A DNA stretch of 64,000 nucleotides. Source: Selaginella moellendorffii (taxonomy: Eukaryota > Streptophyta > Lycopodiopsida > Selaginellales > Selaginellaceae). The number at the start of each line of letters is the position of its first letter. The first letter of the stretch is position 1. The notes under the pieces are model-generated. The model saw nothing but the letters and a program-made list of their open reading frames with translations, had not been told where the DNA came from and searched no databases. Made by a program: the position numbers and the translations under genes. The stretch spans positions 252,499 through 316,498 of the forward strand of contig NW_003314323.1 of assembly GCF_000143415.4 (NCBI RefSeq), written 5' to 3'. Of this stretch, positions 10,560 through 21,296 are shown one piece after another.

Positions 10560-12770
10560 AGATGTACTCGATGAGTTTTCTGATGTTTTTCCATCTAAAC
10601 TTCCTCATGGGTTGCCTCCATTACGAGGTGTGGAGCATAGAGCTAGGAATGTGGCTAATTTACTAATGTCCATTTCGGTTAAGTTATGTGGAGGAGTAAG
10701 AAGTTCAATAATAAGTCAAGGAGTTACTTGAGTTTGGATTTATTCATCCAAATAAGTCTTTGTTTGGTGCTCCGGTCTTGCTTGTGAAAAAGAAGAACAG
10801 TTCAATGCAAATATGTATTGACTACCGTGCCTTGAACAAAAAAAATAGTGAAGGATAAAATGCCAATGCCACATATAGATGATATCTTAGACAAACTTGG
10901 TGAAGTATGAGTGTTTACCAAGATTGATTTGAGAAGCAGATATCATCAAATTGCAATAGATGAAGCATTTATCTCTAAGATGGCATTTAACATAAGTTTC
11001 AAACATTTTGAGTTTATAGTTATGCCATTTAGTTTGACGAATGCTCCAAACACATTTACTCAGTTGATGACGAATGTATTTGGGCATTATCTTTATGAGT
11101 TTGTGGAGATTTTCTTGGACAATATTCTTGTTTTCAACAAAAATATGGAGGATCATAAGGTGCATTTGCGCAAGGTTTTTTTGTTACTTTGTGATAACAA
11201 ACTTTATGCGAAGAAGAACAAATATGAGTTTGCAAAGTTAGAGGTGGAATACCTAATCCATATTGTAATATTTAAGGGTGTCAAGACAGATCTAAGGAAT
11301 GTGGCTGCAATGGAGAATTGGCCTACACCAACTTCAGTGGCCGAATTATACAGCTTTCTTGGTATGGCTAGTGATTACTGACGTTTCCAGCATAAGTTTG
11401 TGGAGGTGGCTATTCCTTTGATACAGTTGTTATGCAAGAGTGTGCTATTCGAGTGGAAAAAGCCACAAGAGGAGATTTTTGTGGCACTGAAATGGTTGTT
11501 GAGCGAGGCTCTGGTGCTTTGCATTATTAATCCATCAAAACATTATAAGATGACATGCAATGCGAGTGGTTATGCACTATAAAAAGTTCTTATATAAGAG
11601 AGATAGCCTATTGCATATGAAAGTTAAACTTTGAATCCCATAAAATAACGTTATTTCCCATATGAACAAGAGTTACTCTCTATTGTTCATGCTTTGCGGA
11701 CATAGCAACACTATCTTTATAATGCAGTGTTCGTAGTGTTGATGGATCATAAACCACTTATGTACCTTTTTGAACAAAAGGAATTGAACATTAAACAAGC
11801 TTGTTGGATAGTCAAACTCATGGAGTTTGGGGAATTTCCCATTGAGCATTGCCCAAGAAAATCAAATATGGTGGCAAATGTTTTATCTCGTGTTTGTCAT
11901 GTGATAACATTACAAACATGGTTTTGTCATCATTTAAGTAAAGTGGTTAGTGAGTTTGGACAGTTAGTTGAGGTGCTTAGGCATAGGATGTTGAGGTGGC
12001 CTCTTTGCGCAACTAAATGGAAGATCATCTTTCTGATCGCACTACACTATTGCAAATGTTACTGAAGTCATCAACATCATATTTCATATGGTCTTCGGAT
12101 TGTGAGCAGATGTTTGAGGATCTCAAAGAGCTGTTGACGACTCCTCCACCCCTTTCTCATAAGTAGGATTCTCTATTACAATAGCCGTGTATATTTACTA
12201 TGAGTGGATGTGTTAATTACTCAAGTTTTATTCCACTATCATAATCATCCAAAAGCCGATCATTTTGGGGGGAAGAAGACATATAAGTTGATTAAGTGAA
12301 ATTTTTATTGGAGGAATATAAAGGCTCATATCCTCGAGTATTGTAAATCATGTAAGCTTTGTTAGCGAGTAAAGGTCCCAAGGGAAAAGCCAGAGAGACT
12401 TTTGCAACCTTTACCTATTCCTCAGAGCCATTAGTATAGTATCTCTATGGACTTCATTATTTGTTTGCCATGAACACAGAGGCAAAAGAAGCAAATATGG
12501 GTCATAGTGGATCAGTTGATAAAGTATGTGCAGTTGTTGGTTTTTTGGAAAACTATTACTACCTCAGACTTGGTTGCAATCTACTTGGAGAAGGTTTTTC
12601 CTGATTTTAGTTTGCTAGAGGACATCATTAGTGATCGAAATTCAAATTTCACAAGTGGATTTTGGAAGAGCTTTGCGAAGGCTATACAAAGGACTTTGAA
12701 ACTCTCAAGTGGAAATCATCCTCAGATGGATGGGCAAACTAAACATGTGAATCAGGTGGTATAGAATATG
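10560..12770 (+). pseudogene. Gypsy pol remnant: RT, RNase H, integrase core (outer element)
   Basis: A plus-strand frame with many stops and shifts. It starts near the pre-RT motif DVFPSKLPHGLPPL (about 10,580), then RT from 10,911 (FTKIDLRSRYHQI; FSLTNAPNTFTQLM; catalytic box FLDNILVF, second Asp changed to Asn). RNase H follows to about 11,900 (LMDHKPLMYLF; HCPRKSNMVANVLSRV). The integrase core is near 12,500-12,770 (ISDRNSNFTSGFWKSF; HPQMDGQTKHVNQVV). It is cut at 12,782 by the nested LTR element and resumes at 20,190. Confidence 0.85.
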
Positions 12771-12777
12771 CTATATT

Positions 12778-12782
12778 GTAGC
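12778..12782 (+). other. Target site duplication GTAGC (left)
   Basis: Five bases immediately before the LTR, identical to 20,057-20,061. Confidence 0.95.
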
Positions 12783-13930
12783 TGTCGCGCATGTGACTTT
12801 GGGTATCGAAAATTACCTGTCGACCAGTCCTTACGGACACTCTTACCTTACTGCCACGATGGCAGGAGGTCGGTATTGCTGGACCCTTTATCAGTCCCTC
12901 TTGTTCAAGTGTTAGTAAACTGGGCTTAGCATCTGTACTTGGCCAGATGAGCATAAGGAAGGAATTCTTAAGTGTCTATTTAGCTGAGCATACTCGGCCC
13001 GGCTTGTTAGTTCTCTTTTGCTCTGTCTTGCACTGGCTTGACAAAAACCCTCGCGTATTGAGATTGGTCCCTCAATATCGCTGGATGATAGCTTACTGTG
13101 TCTGCCAAACACCCTCGCTATCATGCCCTTTGTGTTAGTCTCATTTCGGTCCCAAATGCTATTTATGGAAAGTGTCCAGATTTGCTCATTTGGCATATCT
13201 ACGGAATGTAGAGTTCGGCCTGAACACAATAGTGTTCGTCCCATGTCCAAATTCACAATCTAGGGACATTCCATATTTAGTAAGTTTCGAGCTTGTCCCA
13301 GAGACTAACTCCTAGTACTAAGGGAGGCTTGGGGTGAAAGCCCAAAGCGTGTGTTCCTCAAGGGGGGGGGGGCTGTGGGGGGTTCCAAATGTATAGTAGG
13401 GATAATGGGTAGATTGGGCATGGCCAACCAACCTGAGGCATAGTCTAGCTCCCGCTTGCGTGCCTGTCCTTGTTCTGCGTCCGGCTTGGGTCTAAGCCCA
13501 AGTTCCATTCCATGCTAGTTGGTGGAGTACCCATATCCTCGTGTTAGGCCACCGGTATGCCGAAATAGCGCCAGACTCCGTTTGGCTCCGTTTTGCGTGC
13601 TAGTCCTGGCATTAGGATGCTGGTTACTCTAGGACTGTTCCAAGTCGCTCCGGGCCCCTGTTCCTTCGCTCCTTGGGCTTTATGCTCGGGAGTTACTCCG
13701 TGGTTCGGTTCCGTCACTCCTTGGCTCCATGCTTGGGGGTTTTGGCACCGTTCCTTCGTTCAGTGGTCCAAGGCCCTGAACCTTGGGTTCCTATGGACAC
13801 GTGGCATGGACACGTGACATGTGACACGTGGCATCTGTCACGTGGCACAAAGAGGGTTTAGGTTCCGCTTCATGGTGTTATCCTATGGTAAATCACCATA
13901 GGATAAAGGGTCAAAACCACGTGCGCTACA
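12783..13930 (+). repeat. 5' LTR (1,148 bp)
   Basis: TG...CA ends. An 11-G run lies near 13,362, and four CACGTG boxes lie within 47 bp at 13,798, 13,811, 13,825 and 13,839, about 130 bp from the LTR end. Nearly identical to 18,909-20,056. Sequence around 13,340-13,410 (GTGAAAGCCCAAAGCG, G run, GTATAGTAGGGA) is also found, diverged, at 34,885-34,975. Confidence 0.97.
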
Positions 13931-13932
13931 TT

Positions 13933-13943
13933 TGGTATCAGAG
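13933..13943 (+). other. Primer-binding site, tRNA-iMet type
   Basis: TGGTATCAGAG begins two bases after the 5' LTR end. This is the usual complement of the 3' end of initiator methionine tRNA in plant LTR elements. It fixes plus-strand orientation. Confidence 0.92.
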
Positions 13944-16900
13944 GATGAGTCTCAGCGAGTACTATTCAATGAGATTGGGCAACTAGTCTCATTGCATACG
14001 CAGAGATGAAAACGATGGTCCGAGTGGGTACACGTTTGGTGCAAAGGGTTCACATTCGTTCCTTGGGTATGGTTTTGGTTACCTTTTGTACCTAATAATG
14101 TGAGCTTGCTCTTGGGCTCATAAGAGGGATTAAGTTGTTCCAATTTGCACGAGTTTGCGCTTGGGCTCGTGTGTAAGGCACATTAGCAACTCAAGGTTAC
14201 ACTTTGAGTTGGCAGGATTAATGTTAGCCTATCAGTGGTTCCATGAGTTGTTCCATATACCATGGGTAAAAGAAAACCTTCCCTGAGTTTGCTATGAGTG
14301 GCAAATAGGCTGGTCCGTAGTTGTTTAGCACGGCACTAGTGGATCCTTCCTAGGCATGATTACAAGTGAATCAACCAAGACTGTAGGGATTAGTCTATTG
14401 GTTCAAGTAGTCATTGTCGTGCTCTCTTATAAACTTTTCTTGGATTGGACTGAAGGCAGTGCGAATGCAAGCTTGAGGTGTAAGTCAAAGATGAGACCGA
14501 AAAGAGAGTCATCAGGGACGAAGGATCAAATACGTAAATCATTTTCTCTTCTTGGAGAGATGATTTGCAACGAGGTGTTGACTCATTGCTCATGTTCACA
14601 TTATGCAATCAAGAGTCCCTACCTTGATGCATCTTGGAGATGATGGTCTTACAAATGGTGAGTTGTGGGATGGATAGCGGTGAAGCGCTAAACCATTTTG
14701 TCTAAACTTGCTATTGAAGACTTGGGTTGCAATGCTCAATTCTTTTCCGGGGAACTTTGCTGTTGCTCCTTGAGTAGCTTGGTGTTGGATTAGTTTTGAG
14801 TTTGGTCAGATAGAGAGTGGCATGAGCTTGTCTGTGTTGTGAACAAAAGTTGGTGGTATTTGGTGTTATAAATCTCTATCAGTGGAGTGTGGCATTTATG
14901 TTGCATTTTATTGAATTGAGTTGACACTTGATACTTACGTAAACCTTTGTAGTAGTGACATGGGTGATATTTGTAGTGTTGCTCGATTGATAATCAAGTC
15001 ATTGTGATTTCTATATCATATCCATGTGATAATGAGCAATGTGTTTACGAAGTTGCTTGGTTAAATGATGATCAACCCCAAAGTGGTTGATGGTGAAGCT
15101 AGTCTACTTGCAAGTAGTAGCATTGTAGTAGCTTTGACGGGATTCTCGATAATGGTCCATTATACTAAGCTTAAGTTGGTTCCTTGTTTCCTTGAGTTTG
15201 CCCATAAGGTGTTGGAAAAGGGTTGTAGCATTCATTTGCTATAACTCATCGGTTGATCCGTTAGCACTTGGAGTAGATTATTGGATGGAGAAGGTGTGAG
15301 GTTGATGCATTGATATCGCAAGCACTTGTGTTAGTGGAAGTGGCATCGTTATTTCAAGTGATAAGGAATTTTCCTTGGACCTTGATTTTCCATATCATTT
15401 TTCTTGTTAGTGTTTTGGCTTCACATTGAATCTTGAAAGTGGTTGAAGAAGAGTGTTAGTGCAATGTAGATATCCAAAGATGTGGTCTTCGTGATCAAGC
15501 CTTGGATGTTCACTTTGCATTTTATGCGGTGTTGGATATCGGAAGTATGGGCAAAAAGATGTTCGAGGCTTAAGCATACTATGGGTCATGAGAATTGGTG
15601 TCAAGGTGAACCTATGTGAAGTTGTTGGTAGGAGGAAGTTGGTTGAGTCTTGAGAGTTTGCATTCCTGGACTGAGAGTCATTCTTTCTCTGGGATGGAAA
15701 ATTTCCACAAATTTTCTTAGACTTCTCCAATGGCTGATCTGTTGATCACTTTGCCGAAAACCATTCCGTTTTCATAAGCCAGTACAAATTAGTGAAGGGG
15801 TTGGAGTTAACTTCAGTTGGCTTAGACCTTAGTAAGTAGTTTGTATGATGCGGCCCGAAAGGGATACTGACTTTTAGGGCTAAGGCAATTGAGTTGGATA
15901 GAGTCTGGAGTTGGTGTAGAAAAGTGGCCTTTACACTTTTCTAGAAAGGTGACCCTTGTGCCTTTCTTTTGTAGCGTTATGCTTGGTGGTAGGTTGCACT
16001 TTGCATTTCGTTCGACTCTATAAGAGTAATGAGCTCTCACTGATCTTGACTTGGTCTTGGTGGCCTTACGCCTTGGCTGAGGATGGTGATGTTCAACTTA
16101 GTTGTTTGAGTTTGAGATGTTGGTACCTGTATTGTAGCTTTGTCTATGAGGAGATTGTGTACCGATATGAGTCCATTTCATGGTCTTCACTTTAGTTTCG
16201 ACTAAGTGTTGGTCATGTATAGCTAGCCTCTTCAAGGCATGCTCAGAGCTAGTGGCTAAATGCATTGGTGAGCTTATCGCGGTTGAGTTGGATTTGAGTG
16301 GTCATTTAGTTCGTGCTTGTCCATAAACCTTTATCTCATACCTAGGGTATCAGGTTCATGTTGGACAAGTATATGACTTGATGGCATGAGTTTAGTGTTT
16401 GGGTCTTGTGGAGACAAGTTGAAGAGTGGTTGTTAGTTGCTTTGCGACTAGTGATTGCTTGTAGACTTCGTCGAGGACTGTTGACACTTGCTTCGCTCGA
16501 TGATATTTTAGCAGTGATGGGTTTGCTTTACCGGATGGGGTTGCGGAGGATCATGTCGTTAGACTTACATGGGTTTTCCATGTTGGTATGTCGACTTTAC
16601 CTCTGCTGATATCATTTGGTTGCATTTAGTTCATAGTGTTGCATTTCATTGAGTCTTGGACGTGATGAATCACTCCTTGATGAAGTGTTATCTGTAACTG
16701 AGTTTTGTTAAAGGATTGGTCTTGGATACTGAGTAAAGTATCTCCGACTTTGGTTAGCTTGGTTGCAAGAGAGTTTTGAGTGGTGATTCACTCTTGCTTT
16801 CTTTTAGCTTTGTTATGGTGTTGATGGCATTGAAGTGATGCCTTGTCGTTGATATTATTGATGTTGAGATTCAAGTGAGATGAGATGTTTATCCTTAGGA

Positions 16901-18895
16901 TTGACATTGAGTTTCATTAGTCTTGATGAAGATATTGTTGATGATTTGGCTATAGCTTTGTGTTATTAGCATTCGTGCATTTGCTAGTTAGCAACTGTGT
17001 TGACGTTCAAATGAACTGAGTGGCAAGTTTGAGTTAGTTGTGTTCTAGACCAAGTTGTTTAGTAGAGGTTGAGCTTTGAGCTTTTCTTTGAAAAGTGATT
17101 TAGTCATGGACTATGCTAACTCTACAAGTGGGAGAGTTAGTGATCGATATTGGAAAGTTTGAATCCTTATTGGATTTGAGTTGGAATATATCGATCATTG
17201 ATGGTTCTTCTTGTGCTTGTTATGAAGTGAGTTACGTCTTGCTATAAATGGATTCATGGAGGATCGTTTGGTGATCACTTGTCAAGCATAGATTCATTAT
17301 GCTTAGCTTTTGGATTGATGCAGACATGCTCTTCATTAGCTTTGGCATTATGGAGTTTAGCTTATGGATGTGTTGAGGAATATATTGTGGGTTACGCCAT
17401 GATTTCTTCTTTAGCATTGAAGTTAGTTCATGCAAGACTTGTGATCATTGTTAGGCAAGACTTAGCTATAGACTTCTTCGAACTTTTGGTTCTTTGAGTT
17501 TTATGCTCATTGTTCCATTTGTTAGGAGTTGTTGGGGGAAGCATTTTGGCTCATTAGCTTCGATGTTGACGTTAGTCTTTGCATCTAACAATCATTGGTG
17601 GTGATTGACTATCATCTAAGATAGTTGATTATCCTTGTCAAGGGTTTTGCTTGATTATTGTTGGTATAGAATGATTTTCTGTTCTTCGGGATAGTAGATT
17701 CTTTCTTCAATGATGATTATGCATTTCTCTATTGATAGGATGATTAATGATCTTTTATGGTGGTTAGTTGTTTTCTTTGATGGCTTGTGGCTTTTTGCAA
17801 TATCACATGTTCTTTGTGATTTGCTCTGGATTGGTCTCTTGGGTTTGAGACATCAATAGGATGTTGCTAACACTTGCTTAGGCAACTTAAGTTCCTTGGT
17901 ATTGTTGGCTGAGATCTATTCAGATTAGCTAATGTGATAGTTGACATGAATGAGTGTTTGTTGGTCTTACCACATTCATTCTGTTCTGTTGATTATTGCT
18001 CGAGTTAGTTCTGATAGGTTGGGATGTTATTTCCTTCGGGTGATACATTCGCGAGCATTGTGCTTGTTAATCAATGATACTTTGTGTTCTTTAAGTTATT
18101 TCTAGTAAGTTGTTGGCTTACTGTCTGCTATCTTCGGTAGTTAAGTTTCATTATTGAGTTTACTTGATGATATACTTGCTATTGAATTTCGTTGAATGGT
18201 GATCCTATGTTTCCAAAAATGATGATCTTGGTGATTCCTCTCTACTATAATACTGGTTTATCGGATGATAACTTGCTTAGAATACTTTTGTGTTCTACTT
18301 TAAGATATAGTCACTGATAATTAAGACTCTAAGATATCATTGTCTCTGACTTTGATATTGTCCATCTATTGATCTTTGCGTTTGGGCCAGTAATAGGCAG
18401 ACTGGCTTCGGCACTTCGTGTGCATGTTGAAATCTCTAGTCATGGGGTAGCTACTGTCGACTGGTCACATAACCCGCCTCTCTGTCGATGTTCCTTATTC
18501 CGTTTGAAAGGGCGTGACCGTGTAAACAACTCTAACTGCCTGTTTACAGTAGTCTATCTAAACCTTACCGACGGGTTTGGTTTCTTTGCTCAGGAGGGTT
18601 GGGGCCTCTGGCTTCTCTCTCTAGGTCTCTGCGGGCAGGGGCATATCACACTTTTGTAGCCGGGTAACACCCAGAGCAGCAAGGGTGGCTGACTCCGTTG
18701 GTCATTTCCTTGTCGGCGACGGCCAGAAGGTGTCTGAGCTGGTAGCACATCCGTGTTAGACAAAGAGGTTGCCTCCTAACTCATTTAAGTTGGTGCATTT
18801 CTCACATAGTGTGAGTACTGTGAACTTTTTCTGGAGTTGTTTCCTTGGCGGTATTCTAGACTCGAGTATGCATCGACGAGGACGTCGATCTTCTC
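13944..18895 (+). other. Interior of the LARD-like element, non-coding
   Basis: About 5 kb that is rich in T and G on the plus strand (TTG, GTTG, TTGATG words) and has no frame over about 110 codons. I looked for RT, integrase, protease and zinc-knuckle signatures on both strands and saw none. The last 500 bp (18,360-18,860) is less T-biased and includes a 96-codon frame at 18,369-18,659 that resembles nothing I know. Confidence 0.8.
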
Positions 18896-18908
18896 TAGGG
18901 GGGGAGAG
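18896..18908 (+). other. Polypurine tract
   Basis: AGGGGGGGAGAG-type run directly before the 3' LTR, the expected plus-strand primer of reverse transcription. Confidence 0.9.
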
Positions 18909-20056
18909 TGTCGCGCATGTGACTTCGGGTATCGAAAGTTACCTGTCGACCAGTCCTTACGGACACTCTTACCTTACTGCCACAATGGCAGGAGGTCGGT
19001 ATTGCTGGACCCTTTATCAGTCCCTCTTGTTCAAGTGTTAGTAAACTGGGCTTAGCATCTGTACTTGGCCGGATGAGCATAAGGAAGGAATTCCTAAGTG
19101 TCTATTTAGCTGAGCATACTCGGCCCGGCTTGTTAGTTCTCTTTTGCTCTGTCTTGCACTGGCTTGACAAAAACCCTCGCGTATTGAGATTGGTCCCTCA
19201 ATATCGCTGGATGATAGCTTACTGTGTCTGCCAAACACCCTCGCTATCATGCCTTTTGTGTTAGTCTCATTTCGGTCCCAAATGCTATTTATGGAAAGTG
19301 TCCAGATTTGCTCATTTGGCATATCTACGGAATGTAGAGTTCGGCCTGAACACAATAGTGTTCGTCCCATGTCCAAATTCACAATCTAGGGACATTCCAT
19401 ATTTAGTAAGTTTCGAGCTTGTCCCAGAGACTAACTCCTAGTACTAAGGGAGGCTTGGGGTGAAAGCCCAAAGCGTGTGTTCCTCAAGGGGGGGGGGGCT
19501 GTGGGGGGTTCCAAATGTATAGTAGGGATAATGGGTAGATTGGGCATGGCCAACCAACCTGAGGCATAGTCTAGCTCCCGCTTGCGTGCCTGTCCTTGTT
19601 CTGCGTCCGGCTTGGGTCTAAGCCCAAGTTCCATTCCATGCTAGTTGGTGGAGTACCCATATCCTCGTGTTAGGCCACCGGTATGCCGAAATAGCGCCAG
19701 ACTCCGTTTGGCTCCGTTTTGCGTGCTAGTCCTGGCATTAGGATGCTGGTTACTCTAGGACTGTTCCAAGTCGCTCCGGGCCCCTGTTCCTTCGCTCCTT
19801 GGGCTTTATGCTCGGGAGTTACTCCGTGGTTCGGTTCCGTCACTCCTTGGCTCCATGCTTGGGGGTTTTGGCACCGTTCCTTCGTTCAGTGGTCCAAGGC
19901 CCTGAACCTTGGGTTCCTATGGACACGTGGCATGGACACGTGGCATGTGACACGTGGCATCTGTCACGTGGCACAAAGAGGGTTTAGGTTCCGCTTCATG
20001 GTGTTATCCTATGGTAAATCACCATAGGATAAAGGGTCAAAACCACGTGCGCTACA
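18909..20056 (+). repeat. 3' LTR (1,148 bp)
   Basis: Same length as the 5' LTR. The roughly seven differences I can see are all transitions (for example CTTT/CTTC near the start, CACG/CACA, GTGA/GTGG in the second CACGTG box region). The CACGTG cluster is at 19,924, 19,937, 19,951 and 19,965. Followed by GTAGC. Confidence 0.97.
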
Positions 20057-20189
20057 GTAGCATTGATTAAAGGCAAGGACAATGAGATTTATATCTTCCA
20101 TTGGTGCAATTTGATTACAATAATAGCCAACACAATGGAACCAAGCTAAGTCCTTACTTTGCCATGTTTGGAAGGTATTCCTGAACAAC

Positions 20190-20640
20190 AATGGAGTTGG
20201 GATTGCATTTAAGTAAGAACATTCAAGATAAGCTTGATTCTGAGGTGATTAATCTGGCCACAGTACTTGATGAGATTCTGATGGTATACAAATGGGATTT
20301 ATAGGTAGCTCAAGATAGAGTAAAGAAGTTTGCTAATGAGCATTACCAATTCCGGGAATATAAAGTGGGTGATCTCATCTTCATGTGAGTGATCTTTCCA
20401 TTAAGTGAACAGTGGAACACTTTGGTGCCTTTACGAACAAGGAAGAGTGACAAACTTTCTTATTAATATACTCGTCCATATGAAGTGTTGGAGTGTATTG
20501 GTAAAACGGTTTATTAGGTGCGGTTGCCAACTAAGGTGAAAATTCATCTGGTATTTTATGTCAACCAATTGAAAAATATACTATCTTGGAGTGACAAGCT
20601 CAATGCCTCCTTAATATATATAGCTATGGAAGATGGACCA
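20190..20640 (+). pseudogene. Gypsy integrase C-terminal region (outer element, continuation)
   Basis: Plus strand, several TAG/TGA interruptions. Recognisable pieces are FREYKVGDLIFM, YTRPYEVLECIGKTVY and VRLPTKVKIHLVFYVNQLK, the post-core part of Ty3/gypsy integrase. It continues the fragment that stops at 12,770, which shows that the LARD-like element interrupted an existing pol. Confidence 0.85.
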
Positions 20641-20723
20641 AGAGCTTGAGCAAGGTTTCCCAAAAAGAGTGATCACAAGTATAACTCATCCTTGGGACAA
20701 AGATTTTGTTAGGGGGGAAGAAT

Positions 20724-20926
20724 TGTTAAACACTAACTTTGACCATGTGGTTAACATTGGTCAAAAGGAAGCTCAAAGGTATATTAAAGCATGTTAAGGT
20801 AAGAGACTTAACTTAAATGGTGGCATAATGAAACTTTTTAAATAGTTCAAGGGTAGTTGGGTGATGAAGAATCTCAAGTTGAGGCATAGCATAGTTTAAG
20901 AAGGCTAAATTGTGCCAGATCATAAC
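20724..20926 (+). repeat. 3' LTR of the outer gypsy element
   Basis: Starts TGTTAAACAC after the purine run AGGGGGGAAG and ends ...CATAAC before CTCCT. At about 203 bp it is short. The expected TAACA end lacks the final A, so the last base is uncertain. Related to 6,736-6,895. Confidence 0.7.
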
Positions 20927-21190
20927 CTCCTCTCTTTGGCCTTGAATCTGACGTGGGAGTTCCAATAGTTCTTGACATTGTTGTCCATTCTCCCAGGAAG
21001 TTGAGTAGCAAAGTAAGCCCACCTACACAGCAAAGGGAGAGATGTCGATCTGAAGCCAAACGCTCGAGCAAAAGTAAAGTACCTGTTTCCAACCAATTCA
21101 TGCAGTTGACAGAGAGTTTCCTCCTCCTGCTCGCTGAATTTTCCGTGCCTCAACTCTGGTCTCATCCATCTCAGCCTGCAACTCTTGCCA
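20927..21190 (-). pseudogene. R2R3-MYB (pair 1), 5' part, split from 6,318-6,735
   Basis: Minus strand. The second half of R2 ([11 protein letters not shown]) and R3 with its short intron (about 60 nt, as in the paralogue) follow the MYB at 26,450-27,367 closely. NYL of the RWMNYLRPE segment is deleted, and exon 1 with the first half of R2 is missing: homology ends near 21,190, about 107 bp before the stop codon of the next bHLH. The other end, at 20,927, begins with the CTCCT shared with 6,731-6,735. So this MYB was split by the retroelement and has also lost its start. Confidence 0.88.
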
Positions 21191-21296
21191 GTTCTCTGTT
21201 CTAAGCTCTCGAAAATAAAAGACAAAACAGCAATCCCAATCTCCTGTGACAGTGGAATTAATAAAAACTTGGGCATGCTCATGGTCGGTTGATAGA

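Larger units (their letters stand above)
12783..20056 (+). mobile_element. Complete non-autonomous LTR retrotransposon (LARD-like), no coding capacity seen
   Basis: Two 1,148-bp LTRs (12,783-13,930 and 18,909-20,056), both starting TGTCGCGCATG and ending GCGCTACA. A primer-binding site follows the first LTR, a polypurine tract precedes the second, and GTAGC is duplicated on both sides (12,778-12,782 and 20,057-20,061). The 4,978-bp interior has only short frames and no gag, protease, RT, RNase H or integrase motif that I can find. It would need proteins from a relative. By eye the LTRs differ at about seven sites, all transitions, so the insertion is young. It sits in the integrase region of the older gypsy element. 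Confidence 0.95.
6736..20926 (+). mobile_element. Ty3/gypsy (chromovirus-like) element inserted in the pair-1 MYB gene, itself carrying nested insertions
   Basis: The left boundary is CTCCT followed by TGTTA at 6,736. The right boundary is ATAAC at 20,926 followed by CTCCT. The uninterrupted paralogue (26,844-26,848) has a single CTCCT at the same codon, so this is an empty-site match with a 5-bp target duplication. The polypurine tract is near 20,711-20,722, with a short 3' LTR at 20,724-20,926 related to 6,736-6,890. Plus-strand pol fragments lie at 10,560-12,770 and 20,190-20,640, on either side of a nested LTR element. A PIF/Harbinger transposon occupies about 7.0-10.2 kb. The pol has many stop codons and is dead. 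Confidence 0.8.

Noticed and set aside
13305-13508. Identical 67-codon minus-strand frames in both LTRs (also 19,431-19,634)
   Set aside because: Identical because LTRs are identical. No domain, and antisense to the element.
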